DNA from: Pseudomonas sp. FP2335
Lineage (GTDB): Bacteria > Pseudomonadota > Gammaproteobacteria > Pseudomonadales > Pseudomonadaceae
Assembly (NCBI RefSeq): GCF_030687535.1
Contig: NZ_CP117437.1
Coordinates: 186,001 to 250,000, forward strand
Direction of reading: 5' to 3'
Length of the DNA stretch: 64,000 nucleotides
The stretch's first letter is position 1, and each line of letters starts with the position of its first letter. A program made the position numbers and the translations under genes. Under the pieces are notes generated by a model that saw nothing but the letters and a program-made list of their open reading frames with translations, did not search any database and was not told where the DNA came from. Shown here in pieces: positions 53,561 to 63,327 of this stretch.

Positions 53561-54226
53561 ATGACCTTCGATTTCGCGTTTATCCTCAGCACCCTGCCGG
53601 CGTTTCTCAACGCCGTCGGGGTGACGCTGCAAGTCGGCCTGATCGCCATTGCCACCTCGCTGCTGGTGGCACTGATCAACGCTGCGCTGCTGGTGTTCCG
53701 CACGCCCTACCTGTCGCGCCTGGTGGCGCTGTACGTGGAGCTGGCGCGCAACACGCCGCTGCTGATCCAACTGTTTTTCGTCTACTTCGCGCTGCCGGCC
53801 CTGGGCTTGAATATCTCCGGGTTCTGGGCGGCGATCATCACCATGACGTTCCTCGGCGGCGCCTACCTCACCGAAGTACTGCGCGCCGGGGTGGAAGCGG
53901 TGCCGCTGGCGCAGATCGAGTCGGGCAAGTCCATCGGCCTGTCCGACTGGCAACTGCTGCGCCACGTGATCCTGCCCCAGGCCGGCATTCTCAGCCTGCC
54001 GGCGCTGTTCGCCAATTTCATCTTCCTGCTCAAGGAGACCACTGTGGTGTCCGCCGTGGCGGTGCCAGAGATTCTCTACACCACCAAGAGCTACATCGCG
54101 CTCTACTACAAGACCTACGAGATGCTCGCCGTGCTGACGCTGATCTGCGTGTTGCTGTTCTTGCCGCTGTCGCTGCTGCTCAGCCGCCTGGAAAGGAGGC
54201 TCCAGCATGGCCAGTTCGGGTCTTGA
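53561..54226 (+). CDS. Polar amino-acid ABC transporter permease (first)
   Basis: 221 residues, His/Glu/Gln/Arg/opine family. Permease loop (QIESGKSIGLSDWQLLRHVI) and five hydrophobic helices. First of a four-gene operon. Cystine or a related sulfur amino acid is possible from context, but the sequence does not decide it. Its end overlaps the second permease by 20 nt. Confidence 0.9.
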   Translation: MTFDFAFILSTLPAFLNAVGVTLQVGLIAIATSLLVALINAALLVFRTPYLSRLVALYVELARNTPLLIQLFFVYFALPALGLNISGFWAAIITMTFLGGAYLTEVLRAGVEAVPLAQIESGKSIGLSDWQLLRHVILPQAGILSLPALFANFIFLLKETTVVSAVAVPEILYTTKSYIALYYKTYEMLAVLTLICVLLFLPLSLLLSRLERRLQHGQFGS

Positions 54227-54866
54227 GTTGCTGTGGGTGTCGTTGCCGCAACTGGGCAAGGGCGCTGCGCAAACCCTGTCGATTTCCTTCTTGAGCATCG
54301 CCTTCAGCACCGTCGGCGGCGTGGTGTATGGCGTGTTGCGCAGCTTGAACAAGCGCCTGCTCAACGCGGTGTTGCGGGTGTACCTGGAGCTGTTTCGCGC
54401 GATCCCGGTGCTGGTGTGGCTGTACCTGCTGTTTTTCGGCCTGCCGATTTTCTTCGGCCTGAGCATTCCGAGCTTCTGGTGTGCGGTGCTGGTGCTGTCG
54501 CTGTGGGGGGCCAGTGAAGTCGGCGAGGTGGTGCGCGGCGCGTTGCATTCGCTGCCCCGTGGCCAGCGAGAGGCGGGCTTGTCGATTGGCCTGTCCGGCC
54601 CGCAGCTGTACGGCTATGTGCTGCTGCCCCAGGCGCTCAAGCGCATGACGCCGCCGACCATCAACGTCTACACGCGCATCATCAAGACCAGTTCCCTGGC
54701 GGTGCTGATCGGCGTGGTGGACGTGATCAAGGTCGGTCAGCAAATCATCGAACGCACCTACGAATCCGTGTTGATTTACGGCGTGCTGTTTCTGTTTTTC
54801 TTCTTTATCTGCTACCCGTTGTCGGCCGCCTCCAAGGTGCTGGAACGGCGCTGGGCCCAAGCATGA
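54207..54866 (+). CDS. Polar amino-acid ABC transporter permease (second)
   Basis: 219 residues. Permease loop REAGLSIGLSGPQLYGYVL and five helices. aaaggagg before ATG 54207 lies inside the previous gene. Forms a heterodimeric channel with the first permease. Confidence 0.9.
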   Translation: MASSGLELLWVSLPQLGKGAAQTLSISFLSIAFSTVGGVVYGVLRSLNKRLLNAVLRVYLELFRAIPVLVWLYLLFFGLPIFFGLSIPSFWCAVLVLSLWGASEVGEVVRGALHSLPRGQREAGLSIGLSGPQLYGYVLLPQALKRMTPPTINVYTRIIKTSSLAVLIGVVDVIKVGQQIIERTYESVLIYGVLFLFFFFICYPLSAASKVLERRWAQA

Positions 54867-55639
54867 GCGCATTGATCGAGTTTCAGGGTTTCAACAAATT
54901 CTTCGGCGAAACGCAGGTGCTCAAGGGCATCGACTTGCGTGTGCGCAGCGGCGAAGTCGTGGTGATCCTCGGCCCCAGCGGCTGCGGCAAAAGCACCTTG
55001 CTGCGCTGCCTGAACGGGCTGGAAGTGGCCCACAGCGGTAGCCTGCGTTTTGCCGGCAACGAGCTGTTGGACACAAGCACCGACTGGCGCCAGGTGCGCC
55101 AGGACATCGGCATGGTGTTCCAGAGTTACCACCTGTTCCCGCACATGAGCGTGCTCGACAACATCCTGCTCGGCCCGCTGAAAGTGCAAAAACGTGACCC
55201 CCGCGAAGCCCGCGAGCAAGCCGAAAAACTCCTCGAACGCGTCGGCCTGGCCGACAAGCGCGACGCCTTCCCGCGCCAGCTCTCCGGAGGCCAGCAGCAA
55301 CGCATCGCCATCGTCCGTTCGTTGTGCATGAACCCGCAAGTCATGCTGTTTGACGAAGTCACCGCTGCCCTCGACCCGGAAATGGTCAAGGAAGTGCTGG
55401 AAGTGATCCAGGGCCTGGCCCGCGATGGCATGACCCTGCTGATCGTCACCCACGAAATGGCCTTCGCCCGCGCCGTCGCCGACCGCGTGGTGTTTATGGA
55501 GGCCGGGCGCATCCTCGAACACAACACCCCCGAAGAATTCTTTACGAACCCGCAAACCGCACGCGCGCAGCAGTTCCTGGAGAAGTTCTCCTTTGTCTCA
55601 ACACTGCCCAAGAAAACCAAGGAACTGGAGCTGCTATGA
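54863..55639 (+). CDS. Polar amino-acid ABC transporter ATPase
   Basis: 258 residues. Walker A GPSGCGKST, signature LSGGQQQR, Walker B VMLFDEVTAALDPE (note VTAALD in place of the common TSALD), H-loop VTHEM. Overlaps its neighbours by 4 nt on both sides. Confidence 0.95.
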   Translation: MSALIEFQGFNKFFGETQVLKGIDLRVRSGEVVVILGPSGCGKSTLLRCLNGLEVAHSGSLRFAGNELLDTSTDWRQVRQDIGMVFQSYHLFPHMSVLDNILLGPLKVQKRDPREAREQAEKLLERVGLADKRDAFPRQLSGGQQQRIAIVRSLCMNPQVMLFDEVTAALDPEMVKEVLEVIQGLARDGMTLLIVTHEMAFARAVADRVVFMEAGRILEHNTPEEFFTNPQTARAQQFLEKFSFVSTLPKKTKELELL

Positions 55640-56490
55640 AAAAACTACTGCTGCCACTGTTGGCCGTCGCCGTACTGGCCGGCTGCGATAAAAAGGCCGA
55701 AGAGCCGGCCAAACCCGTCGCCGCTGCCGCGAGCTACATCGACAAGATCAAGGCGCGCGACAAGCTGATCGTCGGCGTGTTCACCGACAAGCCGCCGTTC
55801 GGCTTCGTCAACGAAGCCGGGCGCTACGTTGGCTTCGATACCGACATCGGCCGCCAATTCGCCAAGGATCTGCTGGGCGATGAAAACAAGGTGGAATTCG
55901 TCGCGGTCGAGCCGGCCAGCCGCATTCCGTTCCTGCAAAGCGACAAGGTCGACCTGATCCTCGCCAACATGACCGTGACGCCGGAGCGCAAGGAAGCGGT
56001 GGACTTCACCAACCCCAACCTGAAAGTCGCGGTACAGGCCCTGGTGCCCAACGACAGCGCGGTGAAAAGCCTGGATGACCTGGCGACCCGCACCACCATC
56101 GTGACCACCGGCACCACCGCCGACATCTGGCTGACCAAGAACCACCCGGACTGGAAGCTGCTCAAGTTCGAGAAAAACTCCGAGTCGCTGCAAGCGTTGT
56201 CGGCGGGTCGTGGTGACGCTTATGCGCAAGACAACCTGGTGCTGTTCAGCTGGGCCAAGCAGAACCCGGGTTACCGCGTGCTGGAAGAGAAGCTCGGCGA
56301 TGAAGCGCCGATTGCGCCGGCGGTGAAGAAGGGCAACGTTGAGCTGCGTGACTGGGTGAATGCCGAGTTGGCGAAGTTGGGTGAGGAGAAGTTCCTGCTC
56401 AAGCTGTATGACCAATATGTGCGTAAAGAGCTGAGCGATGACACCAAGCCTGAGAGCGTGATTGTTGAAGGGGGCAAGTGGCAGGGTTGA
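55636..56490 (+). CDS. Polar amino-acid ABC transporter binding lipoprotein
   Basis: 284 residues. Lipobox VLAGC. SBP_bac_3 domain: KLIVGVFTDKPPFGFVNEAG, YVGFDTDIGRQFAKDLLGD, then LILANMTVTPERKEAVDFT. The lipid anchor is unusual for Gram-negative members, which are mostly free. It overlaps the ATPase gene (ATGA). Confidence 0.9.
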   Translation: MKKLLLPLLAVAVLAGCDKKAEEPAKPVAAAASYIDKIKARDKLIVGVFTDKPPFGFVNEAGRYVGFDTDIGRQFAKDLLGDENKVEFVAVEPASRIPFLQSDKVDLILANMTVTPERKEAVDFTNPNLKVAVQALVPNDSAVKSLDDLATRTTIVTTGTTADIWLTKNHPDWKLLKFEKNSESLQALSAGRGDAYAQDNLVLFSWAKQNPGYRVLEEKLGDEAPIAPAVKKGNVELRDWVNAELAKLGEEKFLLKLYDQYVRKELSDDTKPESVIVEGGKWQG

Positions 56491-56521
56491 TCCTTTGCTT
56501 TTGTGGTGACTGAACTACCGC

Positions 56522-56605
56522 TTTCGCGAGCAAGCCCGCTCCCACATTTTCCCGCATTCCAAAGGAAGAACTCGGTCAAATGTGGGAGCGGGCTTGCTCG
56601 CGAAG
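56522..56605. repeat. REP pair, outward orientation
   Basis: ttcgcgagcaagcccgctcccac and, ~35 bp on, gtgggagcgggcttgctcgcgaa. Confidence 0.9.
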
Positions 56606-56624
56606 AGGCCCTCCCAGTCACAAC

Positions 56625-57785
56625 TTACTCCGGCCAATGCCAAGCCGGCGCATCCAGAATCCCCTGCCCCACAATCTGGGTCTCCCCCAACACCTTCTCC
56701 AGCACAATCGAGTTGCACCCCTCATCCTGCTGCAACGCCGCAATCAACCGGCTGGCATGGGACACCACCCACACCTGGCACTGGCGCGACGCCTGGATAA
56801 TCAAGCGCGCCAACGCCGGCAACAGATCCGGGTGCAAGCTGGTTTCCGGCTCGTTCAGCACCATCATGGTCGGTGGCCGTGGCGTCAGCAGTGCAGCAAT
56901 CAGCAGCAGATAACGCAAGGTGCCGTCGGACAACTCCGCCGCCGACAACGGCCGCAATAAGCCCTCTTGATAAAACTCAATTGCAAAACGCCCGCCCTGT
57001 AACGGCTGGATGTTCAGGCGTGCGCCGGGAAACGCATCGCTGACCGCGTTCTGCAACGCCTCGGGGTCGCCGATTTCGCGGATGGTCTGCAACGCCGCCG
57101 CCAAGTCGCGCCCGTCATGGTGCAGCACCGGCGTGCGCGTCCCTAGTTGCGGTTGGCGCACCGGCGCGTCCACGTCGCTGCGAAAGTGATCATAAAAGCG
57201 CCAACCGCGAATGCTTTCGCGCAGCAACAGCACTTCCGGCGAGCCGCGCAGGCTGCCGACCTGATCGAACAGGCTGTGGTAATTCGGCGTGTGTTGGGCC
57301 ACTACATCCCAGGCGCGGCCGTCGCGGGCACGCACCATTGGCCCGGAACGTTGCACCAGCAGGCTGGCCGGGCGGTAGACGTGGCCGGCCCAGATGCATT
57401 CCTTTTTTACTTCAGGGTCCATGGAAAAATAGGACTGGGTCAGTTCCGGCAGGCCCAGGGAGATCGCGTAGCTGAAATCTTCGGCGGCAAATCCCAGGCG
57501 CAGGCGTTTGACCTTATGGCGCACGGTGGGCTCTATTGGCGCCTCGCCGTTGCGCATGCGTCGGGTGATAGTCTCCGGCCCGGCCCAGAAGGTCGAATCC
57601 AGCCCGCCCTCACGGGCCAGTGCATTGATTACCCCGCCCTGGGCGGTTTCGGCCAGCAGGCGCAGGGCGCGGTACAAGTTGGACTTGCCGGAGCCATTGG
57701 GGCCGGTGATCAGATTCAAGCGGTCCAGGGGCACCACCAATTTATTGATCGAGCGGTAATTGGCCACCGCGAGGGTCTTGAGCAT
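56625..57785 (-). CDS. AAA family ATPase (ABC-like, RecF/OLD N-terminal type)
   Basis: 386 residues. Starts with the LAVANYRSINKL motif of this group, then Walker A GPNGSGKS, a signature-like LSDGTLRYLLL, Walker B MMVLNEPETSLHP and an H-loop VSHAS. No TOPRIM domain follows, unlike OLD nucleases, and no partner gene is adjacent. Cytosolic, function unknown; such solitary ATPases are widespread in Pseudomonas chromosomes and this one has normal GC content. Confidence 0.85.
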   Translation of the reverse strand: MLKTLAVANYRSINKLVVPLDRLNLITGPNGSGKSNLYRALRLLAETAQGGVINALAREGGLDSTFWAGPETITRRMRNGEAPIEPTVRHKVKRLRLGFAAEDFSYAISLGLPELTQSYFSMDPEVKKECIWAGHVYRPASLLVQRSGPMVRARDGRAWDVVAQHTPNYHSLFDQVGSLRGSPEVLLLRESIRGWRFYDHFRSDVDAPVRQPQLGTRTPVLHHDGRDLAAALQTIREIGDPEALQNAVSDAFPGARLNIQPLQGGRFAIEFYQEGLLRPLSAAELSDGTLRYLLLIAALLTPRPPTMMVLNEPETSLHPDLLPALARLIIQASRQCQVWVVSHASRLIAALQQDEGCNSIVLEKVLGETQIVGQGILDAPAWHWPE

Positions 57786-57906
57786 GGGTCTTCAATCAAT
57801 GGGGGGAACCGCTGGAGTATGGGAGCCTGCATGCAGTTTAGGAACCCTCAACTAAGCTCACAGTCGCATACACATCTGGTTTATCGCATCACGCAAAGGA
57901 GCCTGC

Positions 57907-58989
57907 ATGGGCGGTCGTATTTGCACCTGTATTTTCGGACTTGGCCTACTGACGCTGTTAAGCGGTTGCGGTGAGGAAAAGGCCGAGCCCAAACAGCATT
58001 CACGGGTCTTTGTCCAAACCGTGCAACCGGCGGATTTCGCCGCAGCGGTCACCCTCACCGGCGACATCCAGGCCCGTGTGCAAACCGACTTGTCCTTTCG
58101 CGTCGGCGGCAAGATCATCCAGCGCATGGTCGACGTGGGTGACCGCGTCAGCGCCAAGCAGGTGCTGGCCAAGCTCGATCCCAAGGATTTGCAGACCAAC
58201 GTTGATTCCGCCCAGGCCCAGGTCGTGGCCGAGCAGGCGCGGGTCAAGCAGACGGCCGCCGCCTTTGTGCGCCAGGAAAAGCTGCTGCCCAAGGGCTACA
58301 CCAGCCGCAGCGAATACGACGCCGCCCAGGCCGCGCTGCGCAGCAGCCAAAGCGCCCTGGCCGCCGCGCAAGCCCAATTGGCCAACGCCCGCGAACAACT
58401 GGGCTACACCGCGTTGATCGCTGAGGCACCGGGCGTGATCACTGCGCGTCAGGCCGAAGTCGGCCAAGTGGTGCAGGCCACCGTGCCGATCTTCAGCCTG
58501 GCCCGCGACGGCGAACGCGATGCGGTGTTCAACGTGTATGAATCGCTGCTGATGGAGCCGCCGCCGGATGCGCCGATCACTGTCAGCCTGTTGGAAAACC
58601 CCAGCATCAAGGCCCAAGGCAAAGTCCGCGAAGTCACCCCGGCCGTGGCCGCCAACACCGGCACCGTTCAGGTGAAGATTGCCCTGGAGGCGCTGCCCAA
58701 GGGCATGCAACTCGGCTCGGTGGTCAGCGCCACCGCCAGTGGCCCGGCCAGGCCCAGCATCGAGTTGCCCTGGTCAGCCCTGACCAAAGACCTCAACGAA
58801 CCGGCTGTTTGGTTGGTCGACGGCGACGGCAAGGCGCAGTTGCACAAGGTCAGCGTGGCGCGGTATCTCACCGGCAAAGTCATCATCGGCGACGGCCTCA
58901 AGGGCGGCGAAAAAGTCGTGGTGGCCGGTGGGCAACTGCTGCACCCCGGCATGCTCGTCGAGATCGCCCAGCAAGGAGCCCAGCCATGA
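57907..58989 (+). CDS. triA: RND efflux periplasmic adaptor, first (TriA-like)
   Basis: 360 residues. Lipobox LLSGC. Membrane fusion protein: lipoyl halves around LTGDIQARVQTDLSFRVGG and APGVITARQAEVGQ, an alpha-hairpin (about 95-150) and a beta-barrel region. Two adaptors before one RND pump is the layout of P. aeruginosa TriABC, and the symbol is given on that basis. aaaggag before ATG 57907; overlaps the next gene by 4 nt. Confidence 0.85.
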   Translation: MGGRICTCIFGLGLLTLLSGCGEEKAEPKQHSRVFVQTVQPADFAAAVTLTGDIQARVQTDLSFRVGGKIIQRMVDVGDRVSAKQVLAKLDPKDLQTNVDSAQAQVVAEQARVKQTAAAFVRQEKLLPKGYTSRSEYDAAQAALRSSQSALAAAQAQLANAREQLGYTALIAEAPGVITARQAEVGQVVQATVPIFSLARDGERDAVFNVYESLLMEPPPDAPITVSLLENPSIKAQGKVREVTPAVAANTGTVQVKIALEALPKGMQLGSVVSATASGPARPSIELPWSALTKDLNEPAVWLVDGDGKAQLHKVSVARYLTGKVIIGDGLKGGEKVVVAGGQLLHPGMLVEIAQQGAQP

Positions 58990-60056
58990 AGCACCTGACG
59001 GCCATACTCGCCGCCAGCCTGTTGCTGGCGGCGTGCTCCAAGCAGGAACCCGCGCCCGAGCCCGTGCGCCCGGTGCTGTCCATGGAAGTGAAAGCCGAAG
59101 ACCAGGAAACCCTCGGCCGCTTCGCCGGCACTATCCAGGCCCGCTATGAAAGCAACCTGGGGTTCCGTGTGCCCGGCCTTATCGCCCGGCGTGCCGTGGA
59201 TGTCGGCGCAGAGGTGGAGAAGGGCGCCTTGCTCGCCGTCCTCGACCCCACCGACCAGCAAAACCAACTGCGCGCCGCCCAAGGCGACCTGGCGCGCGTG
59301 CAGGCGCAATACATCAATGCCCAGGCCAACGCGCGGCGCCAGCAGGAACTGTTCAACCGTGGCGTCGGCGCCCAGGCCCAGCTGGACATCGCCCAGACCG
59401 ACCTGAAAACCACCCAGGCCTCCCTCGATCAAGCCCAGGCCGCCGTCAACCAGGCCAAGGACCAGCTCAACTACGCCGAGTTGCGCACCGACCACGGTGG
59501 CATCGTCACCGCGTGGAGCGCCGAGGCCGGCCAGGTGGTCAGCGCCGGCCAGCAAGTGGTGACCCTGGCGCGCCCGGACATCAAGGAAGCGGTGATCGAC
59601 CTGCCCGCAGGCCTCGCCGAACGGCTGCCCCATGACGTGGTGTTCCTGGTTGCCGGGCAACTGGACCCGAGCGTCAACACCACCGCCATCGTGCGCGAGA
59701 TCGAACCCCAGGCCCAAAGCGCCACCCGCACCCGTCGCGCGCGCCTGAGCCTGGCCGAGACGCCGCCCGCGTTCCGCCTCGGCACAGCAATCAGCGTGAC
59801 CTTGAGCAGCGCCATCGCGCCGCGTATCGAACTGCCCCTGAGCGCCTTGCAGCAGGTCGACGGCAAGAGCCGCATCTGGCTGCTCGACACCCAGAACCAG
59901 ACCGTACAGCCGCGTGAGGTCAGCGTCATCAGCCGTGACGCCAGCAGCGCCGTGCTCAGCGGTGGCGTACAGCCCGGTGAACGTATCGTCACCGCCGGCG
60001 TGAACAGCCTGAAACCCGGGCAGAAAGTCAAAATCGACGAGGACAGCCCGCGATGA
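58986..60056 (+). CDS. triB: RND efflux periplasmic adaptor, second (TriB-like)
   Basis: 356 residues. Lipobox LLAAC. Adaptor features: FAGTIQARYESNLGFRVPG, a coiled-coil hairpin (RVQAQYINAQANARRQQEL) and DHGGIVTAWSAEAGQVV. Differs clearly in sequence from TriA, so the pair probably forms a mixed adaptor ring as described for TriAB. Overlaps both neighbours by 4 nt. Confidence 0.85.
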   Translation: MKHLTAILAASLLLAACSKQEPAPEPVRPVLSMEVKAEDQETLGRFAGTIQARYESNLGFRVPGLIARRAVDVGAEVEKGALLAVLDPTDQQNQLRAAQGDLARVQAQYINAQANARRQQELFNRGVGAQAQLDIAQTDLKTTQASLDQAQAAVNQAKDQLNYAELRTDHGGIVTAWSAEAGQVVSAGQQVVTLARPDIKEAVIDLPAGLAERLPHDVVFLVAGQLDPSVNTTAIVREIEPQAQSATRTRRARLSLAETPPAFRLGTAISVTLSSAIAPRIELPLSALQQVDGKSRIWLLDTQNQTVQPREVSVISRDASSAVLSGGVQPGERIVTAGVNSLKPGQKVKIDEDSPR

Positions 60057-63000
60057 AAGGCAGCTTCAACTTATCCGACTGGGCGCTCAAGCATCAGTCC
60101 TTCGTCTGGTACCTGATGTTCGTCGCGCTGCTGATGGGCGTGTTCTCCTACATGAACCTGGGCCGCGAGGAAGACCCTTCCTTCACCATCAAAACCATGG
60201 TGATCCAGACCCGCTGGCCGGGCGCGACCCAGGAAGAAACCCTCAAGCAGGTCACCGACCGCATCGAGAAAAAACTCGAGGAACTCGACTCCCTCGACTA
60301 CGTGAAAAGCTACACGCGGCCGGGCGAGTCCACGGTGTTCGTCTTCTTGAAGGACACCACCAGCGCCAAGGCCATCCCGGAAATCTGGTACCAGGTGCGC
60401 AAGAAGATCGACGACATTCGCGGCACCTTTCCCCAGGGTTTGCAGGGGCCGTCGTTCAACGACGAGTTCGGTGATGTGTTCGGCTCGGTCTACGCGTTTA
60501 CCGGCGACGGCCTGTCGATGCGCCAGTTGCGCGACTACGTCGAGCAGGTGCGCGCCGAGATCCGTTCGGTGCCGGGGCTGGGCAAGGTCGAGATGATCGG
60601 CCAGCAGGACGAAGTGATTTACCTGAACTTCTCCACGCGCAAACTCGCCGCGCTGGGCATCGATCAGCGCCAGGTGGTGCAGAGCCTGCAATCGCAGAAC
60701 GCCGTGACTCCGGCCGGAGTGATCGAGGCCGGGCCGGAGCGGATTTCTGTGCGCACTTCGGGGCAGTTCGCCTCCGAGAAGGACCTGGCCGACGTCAATC
60801 TGCGGCTCAACGATCGTTTTTACCGGCTGGCGGACATCGCCGAGATCAGCCGTGGCTACGTCGACCCGGCGCGGCCGCTGTTCCGGTTCAACGGCCAACC
60901 GGCAATCGGCCTGGCCATCGCCATGCAGAAGGGCGGCAATATCCAGGCGTTCGGCGCGGCCCTGCACGGGCGCATGGATGAGCTGACCGCCGACCTGCCG
61001 GTGGGCGTCGGCGTGCACAAGGTGTCTGACCAGGCCGAAGTGGTGGAGGAGGCTGTCGGCGGCTTCACCAGCGCGTTGTTCGAAGCCGTGATCATCGTGC
61101 TGGTGGTGAGTTTTATCAGCCTCGGCCTGCGCGCCGGGCTGGTGGTGGCGTGCTCGATTCCATTGGTGCTGGCGCTGGTGTTCGTGTTCATGGAATACAG
61201 CGGCATCACCATGCAGCGTGTGTCGTTGGGCGCGTTGATCATCGCCCTCGGCCTGTTGGTGGACGACGCGATGATCACCGTGGAGATGATGATCACGCGC
61301 CTGGAAAAAGGCGAAACCAAGGAACAGGCGGCGACTTACGCCTACACGTCGACGGCGTTTCCGATGCTCACCGGCACCTTGGTGACGGTCGCCGGTTTTG
61401 TGCCGATTGGCCTCAATGCCAGTTCGGCGGGCGAGTACACCTTCACCCTGTTCGCGGTGATTGCCGTGGCGATGCTGGTGTCCTGGGTGGTGGCGGTGCT
61501 GTTTGCGCCGGTGATTGGCGTGCATATCCTCAGCGCCAAAGTGAAACCCCACGATGCCGAGCCGGGGCGGATTGGCCGCGCGTTCAACGGCGGCATGCTG
61601 TGGGCCATGCGCAACCGTTGGTGGGCCATCGGCATCACCGTGGCGTTGTTCGTGGCGTCGGTGTTTTCCATGCAGTTTGTGCAGAACCAGTTCTTTCCAT
61701 CGTCGGACCGCCCGGAGATCCTGGTTGACCTCAACCTGCCGCAAAACGCCTCGATCAATGAGACCCGCCGCGCCGTGGACCGTCTTGAGGCGATCATCAA
61801 GGACGACCCGGACATTGCCCGCTGGAGCACCTATATCGGCCAGGGCGCGATCCGTTTCTACCTGCCGCTGGACCAGCAACTGGAGAACCCCTACTACGCG
61901 CAGTTGGTGATCGTGAGCAAAGGCCTGGAAGAGCGCGGCGCCCTGATCGCGCGTCTGCAAAAGCGCCTGCGCGACGACTTCGTCGGTATCGGCAGCTTTG
62001 TGCAGCCGCTGGAAATGGGCCCGCCGGTGGGGCGGCCGATTCAGTATCGGGTGTCGGGCAAAGACACCGACCAGGTGCGCAAACACGCGATCGAGCTGGC
62101 GACCTTACTGGACAAAAATACGCACCTGGGCGAGATCATTTACGACTGGAACGAGCCAGGCAAAGTGCTGCGGGTGGACATCGCCCAGGACAAGGCGCGG
62201 CAGTTGGGGTTTTCTTCGGAAGACGTCGCGCAACTGATGAACAGCGTGGTCAGTGGCGCGTCCGTGACCCAGGTGCACGACGACATCTACCTGATCAATG
62301 TGGTCGGCCGTGCCGAAGACGCCGAGCGCGGTACGCCGGAAACCTTGCAGAACCTGCAGATCGTCACGCCCAACGGCACCTCTATCCCGCTTTTGGCGTT
62401 CGCCACCGTGCGCTATGAGCTGGAGCAACCGCTGGTGTGGCGCCGCGACCGCAAGCCGACCATCACCATCAAGGCCTCGGTGCGCGATGAGATGCAGCCC
62501 ACCGACTTGGTCAAACAGCTGGCGCCGACCATCGAAAAATTCAGCGCCGGTTTGCCGGTGGGTTACAAGGTGGCCACCGGCGGCACCGTGGAAGAAAGCG
62601 GCAAGGCCCAAGGCCCGATTGCCAGCGTGGTGCCGTTGATGTTGTTCCTGATGGCGACGTTCCTGATGATCCAGTTGCACAGCGTGCAGAAGATGTTCCT
62701 GGTGGCGAGCGTCGCGCCGCTGGGGCTGATCGGCGTGGTGTTGGCGCTGATCCCCACGGGCACGCCGATGGGGTTTGTGGCGATCCTCGGCATCCTCGCG
62801 CTGATCGGCATCATCATCCGCAACTCGGTGATCCTGGTGACGCAGATCGATGAATATGAGCAGGCGGGTTTTACCCCGTGGGATGCGGTGGTGGAGGCCA
62901 CCGAACATCGGCGTCGGCCGATCCTGCTGACGGCGGCGGCGGCGAGCCTGGGCATGATCCCCATCGCCCGCGAAGTGTTCTGGGGGCCGATGGCGTACGC

Positions 63001-63112
63001 GATGATTGGCGGGATCATCATTGCCACGTTGTTGACCCTGTTGTTCCTGCCGGCGCTGTATGTGGCCTGGTACAAGATCCGCGAGCCGAAACAGGAGCAA
63101 CAGGCCGAATAA
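60053..63112 (+). CDS. triC: RND efflux transporter (TriC-like)
   Basis: 1019 residues, 12 transmembrane helices with two large periplasmic loops. The proton-relay Asp pair is in LLVDDAMITVEMM (TM4). N-terminal NLGREEDPSF is typical of the TriC/heavy-metal-independent HAE branch. Expected to export hydrophobic compounds such as triclosan with an outer-membrane channel, which is not encoded here (TriABC uses a separate OpmH). Overlaps triB by 4 nt. Confidence 0.9.
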   Translation: MKGSFNLSDWALKHQSFVWYLMFVALLMGVFSYMNLGREEDPSFTIKTMVIQTRWPGATQEETLKQVTDRIEKKLEELDSLDYVKSYTRPGESTVFVFLKDTTSAKAIPEIWYQVRKKIDDIRGTFPQGLQGPSFNDEFGDVFGSVYAFTGDGLSMRQLRDYVEQVRAEIRSVPGLGKVEMIGQQDEVIYLNFSTRKLAALGIDQRQVVQSLQSQNAVTPAGVIEAGPERISVRTSGQFASEKDLADVNLRLNDRFYRLADIAEISRGYVDPARPLFRFNGQPAIGLAIAMQKGGNIQAFGAALHGRMDELTADLPVGVGVHKVSDQAEVVEEAVGGFTSALFEAVIIVLVVSFISLGLRAGLVVACSIPLVLALVFVFMEYSGITMQRVSLGALIIALGLLVDDAMITVEMMITRLEKGETKEQAATYAYTSTAFPMLTGTLVTVAGFVPIGLNASSAGEYTFTLFAVIAVAMLVSWVVAVLFAPVIGVHILSAKVKPHDAEPGRIGRAFNGGMLWAMRNRWWAIGITVALFVASVFSMQFVQNQFFPSSDRPEILVDLNLPQNASINETRRAVDRLEAIIKDDPDIARWSTYIGQGAIRFYLPLDQQLENPYYAQLVIVSKGLEERGALIARLQKRLRDDFVGIGSFVQPLEMGPPVGRPIQYRVSGKDTDQVRKHAIELATLLDKNTHLGEIIYDWNEPGKVLRVDIAQDKARQLGFSSEDVAQLMNSVVSGASVTQVHDDIYLINVVGRAEDAERGTPETLQNLQIVTPNGTSIPLLAFATVRYELEQPLVWRRDRKPTITIKASVRDEMQPTDLVKQLAPTIEKFSAGLPVGYKVATGGTVEESGKAQGPIASVVPLMLFLMATFLMIQLHSVQKMFLVASVAPLGLIGVVLALIPTGTPMGFVAILGILALIGIIIRNSVILVTQIDEYEQAGFTPWDAVVEATEHRRRPILLTAAAASLGMIPIAREVFWGPMAYAMIGGIIIATLLTLLFLPALYVAWYKIREPKQEQQAE

Positions 63113-63121
63113 GGTCAAAAA

Positions 63122-63216
63122 ATGTGGGAGCGGGCTTGCCCGCGAAAGCGGTCTGTCAGTTAGAAGTGTGCTGACTGATCCACCGCCTTCGCGGGCAAGC
63201 CCGCTCCCACATTTGG
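63122..63216. repeat. REP pair after triC
   Basis: Opposed elements gtgggagcgggcttgcccgc and gcgggcaagcccgctcccac with a ~45-bp spacer. Confidence 0.9.
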
Positions 63217-63327
63217 GTCTCCGCATGCCTTTTGGCTTGTGGGAAACCTCCTGAAATATTGACTGCGGTCGTTTGAGGCTGTGCAGTGTTCTACCCTCTC
63301 GACCTTCACCTCAAACGGTCGAAGAAA

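Noticed and set aside
56625..57785. Second OLD-type defence nuclease
   Set aside because: The ATPase lacks a TOPRIM domain, has normal GC content and no partner gene; no evidence for a defence role.
60071..62086. 671-aa open frame antisense to the RND pump
   Set aside because: Same reason: compositional mirror of a real, domain-complete gene.
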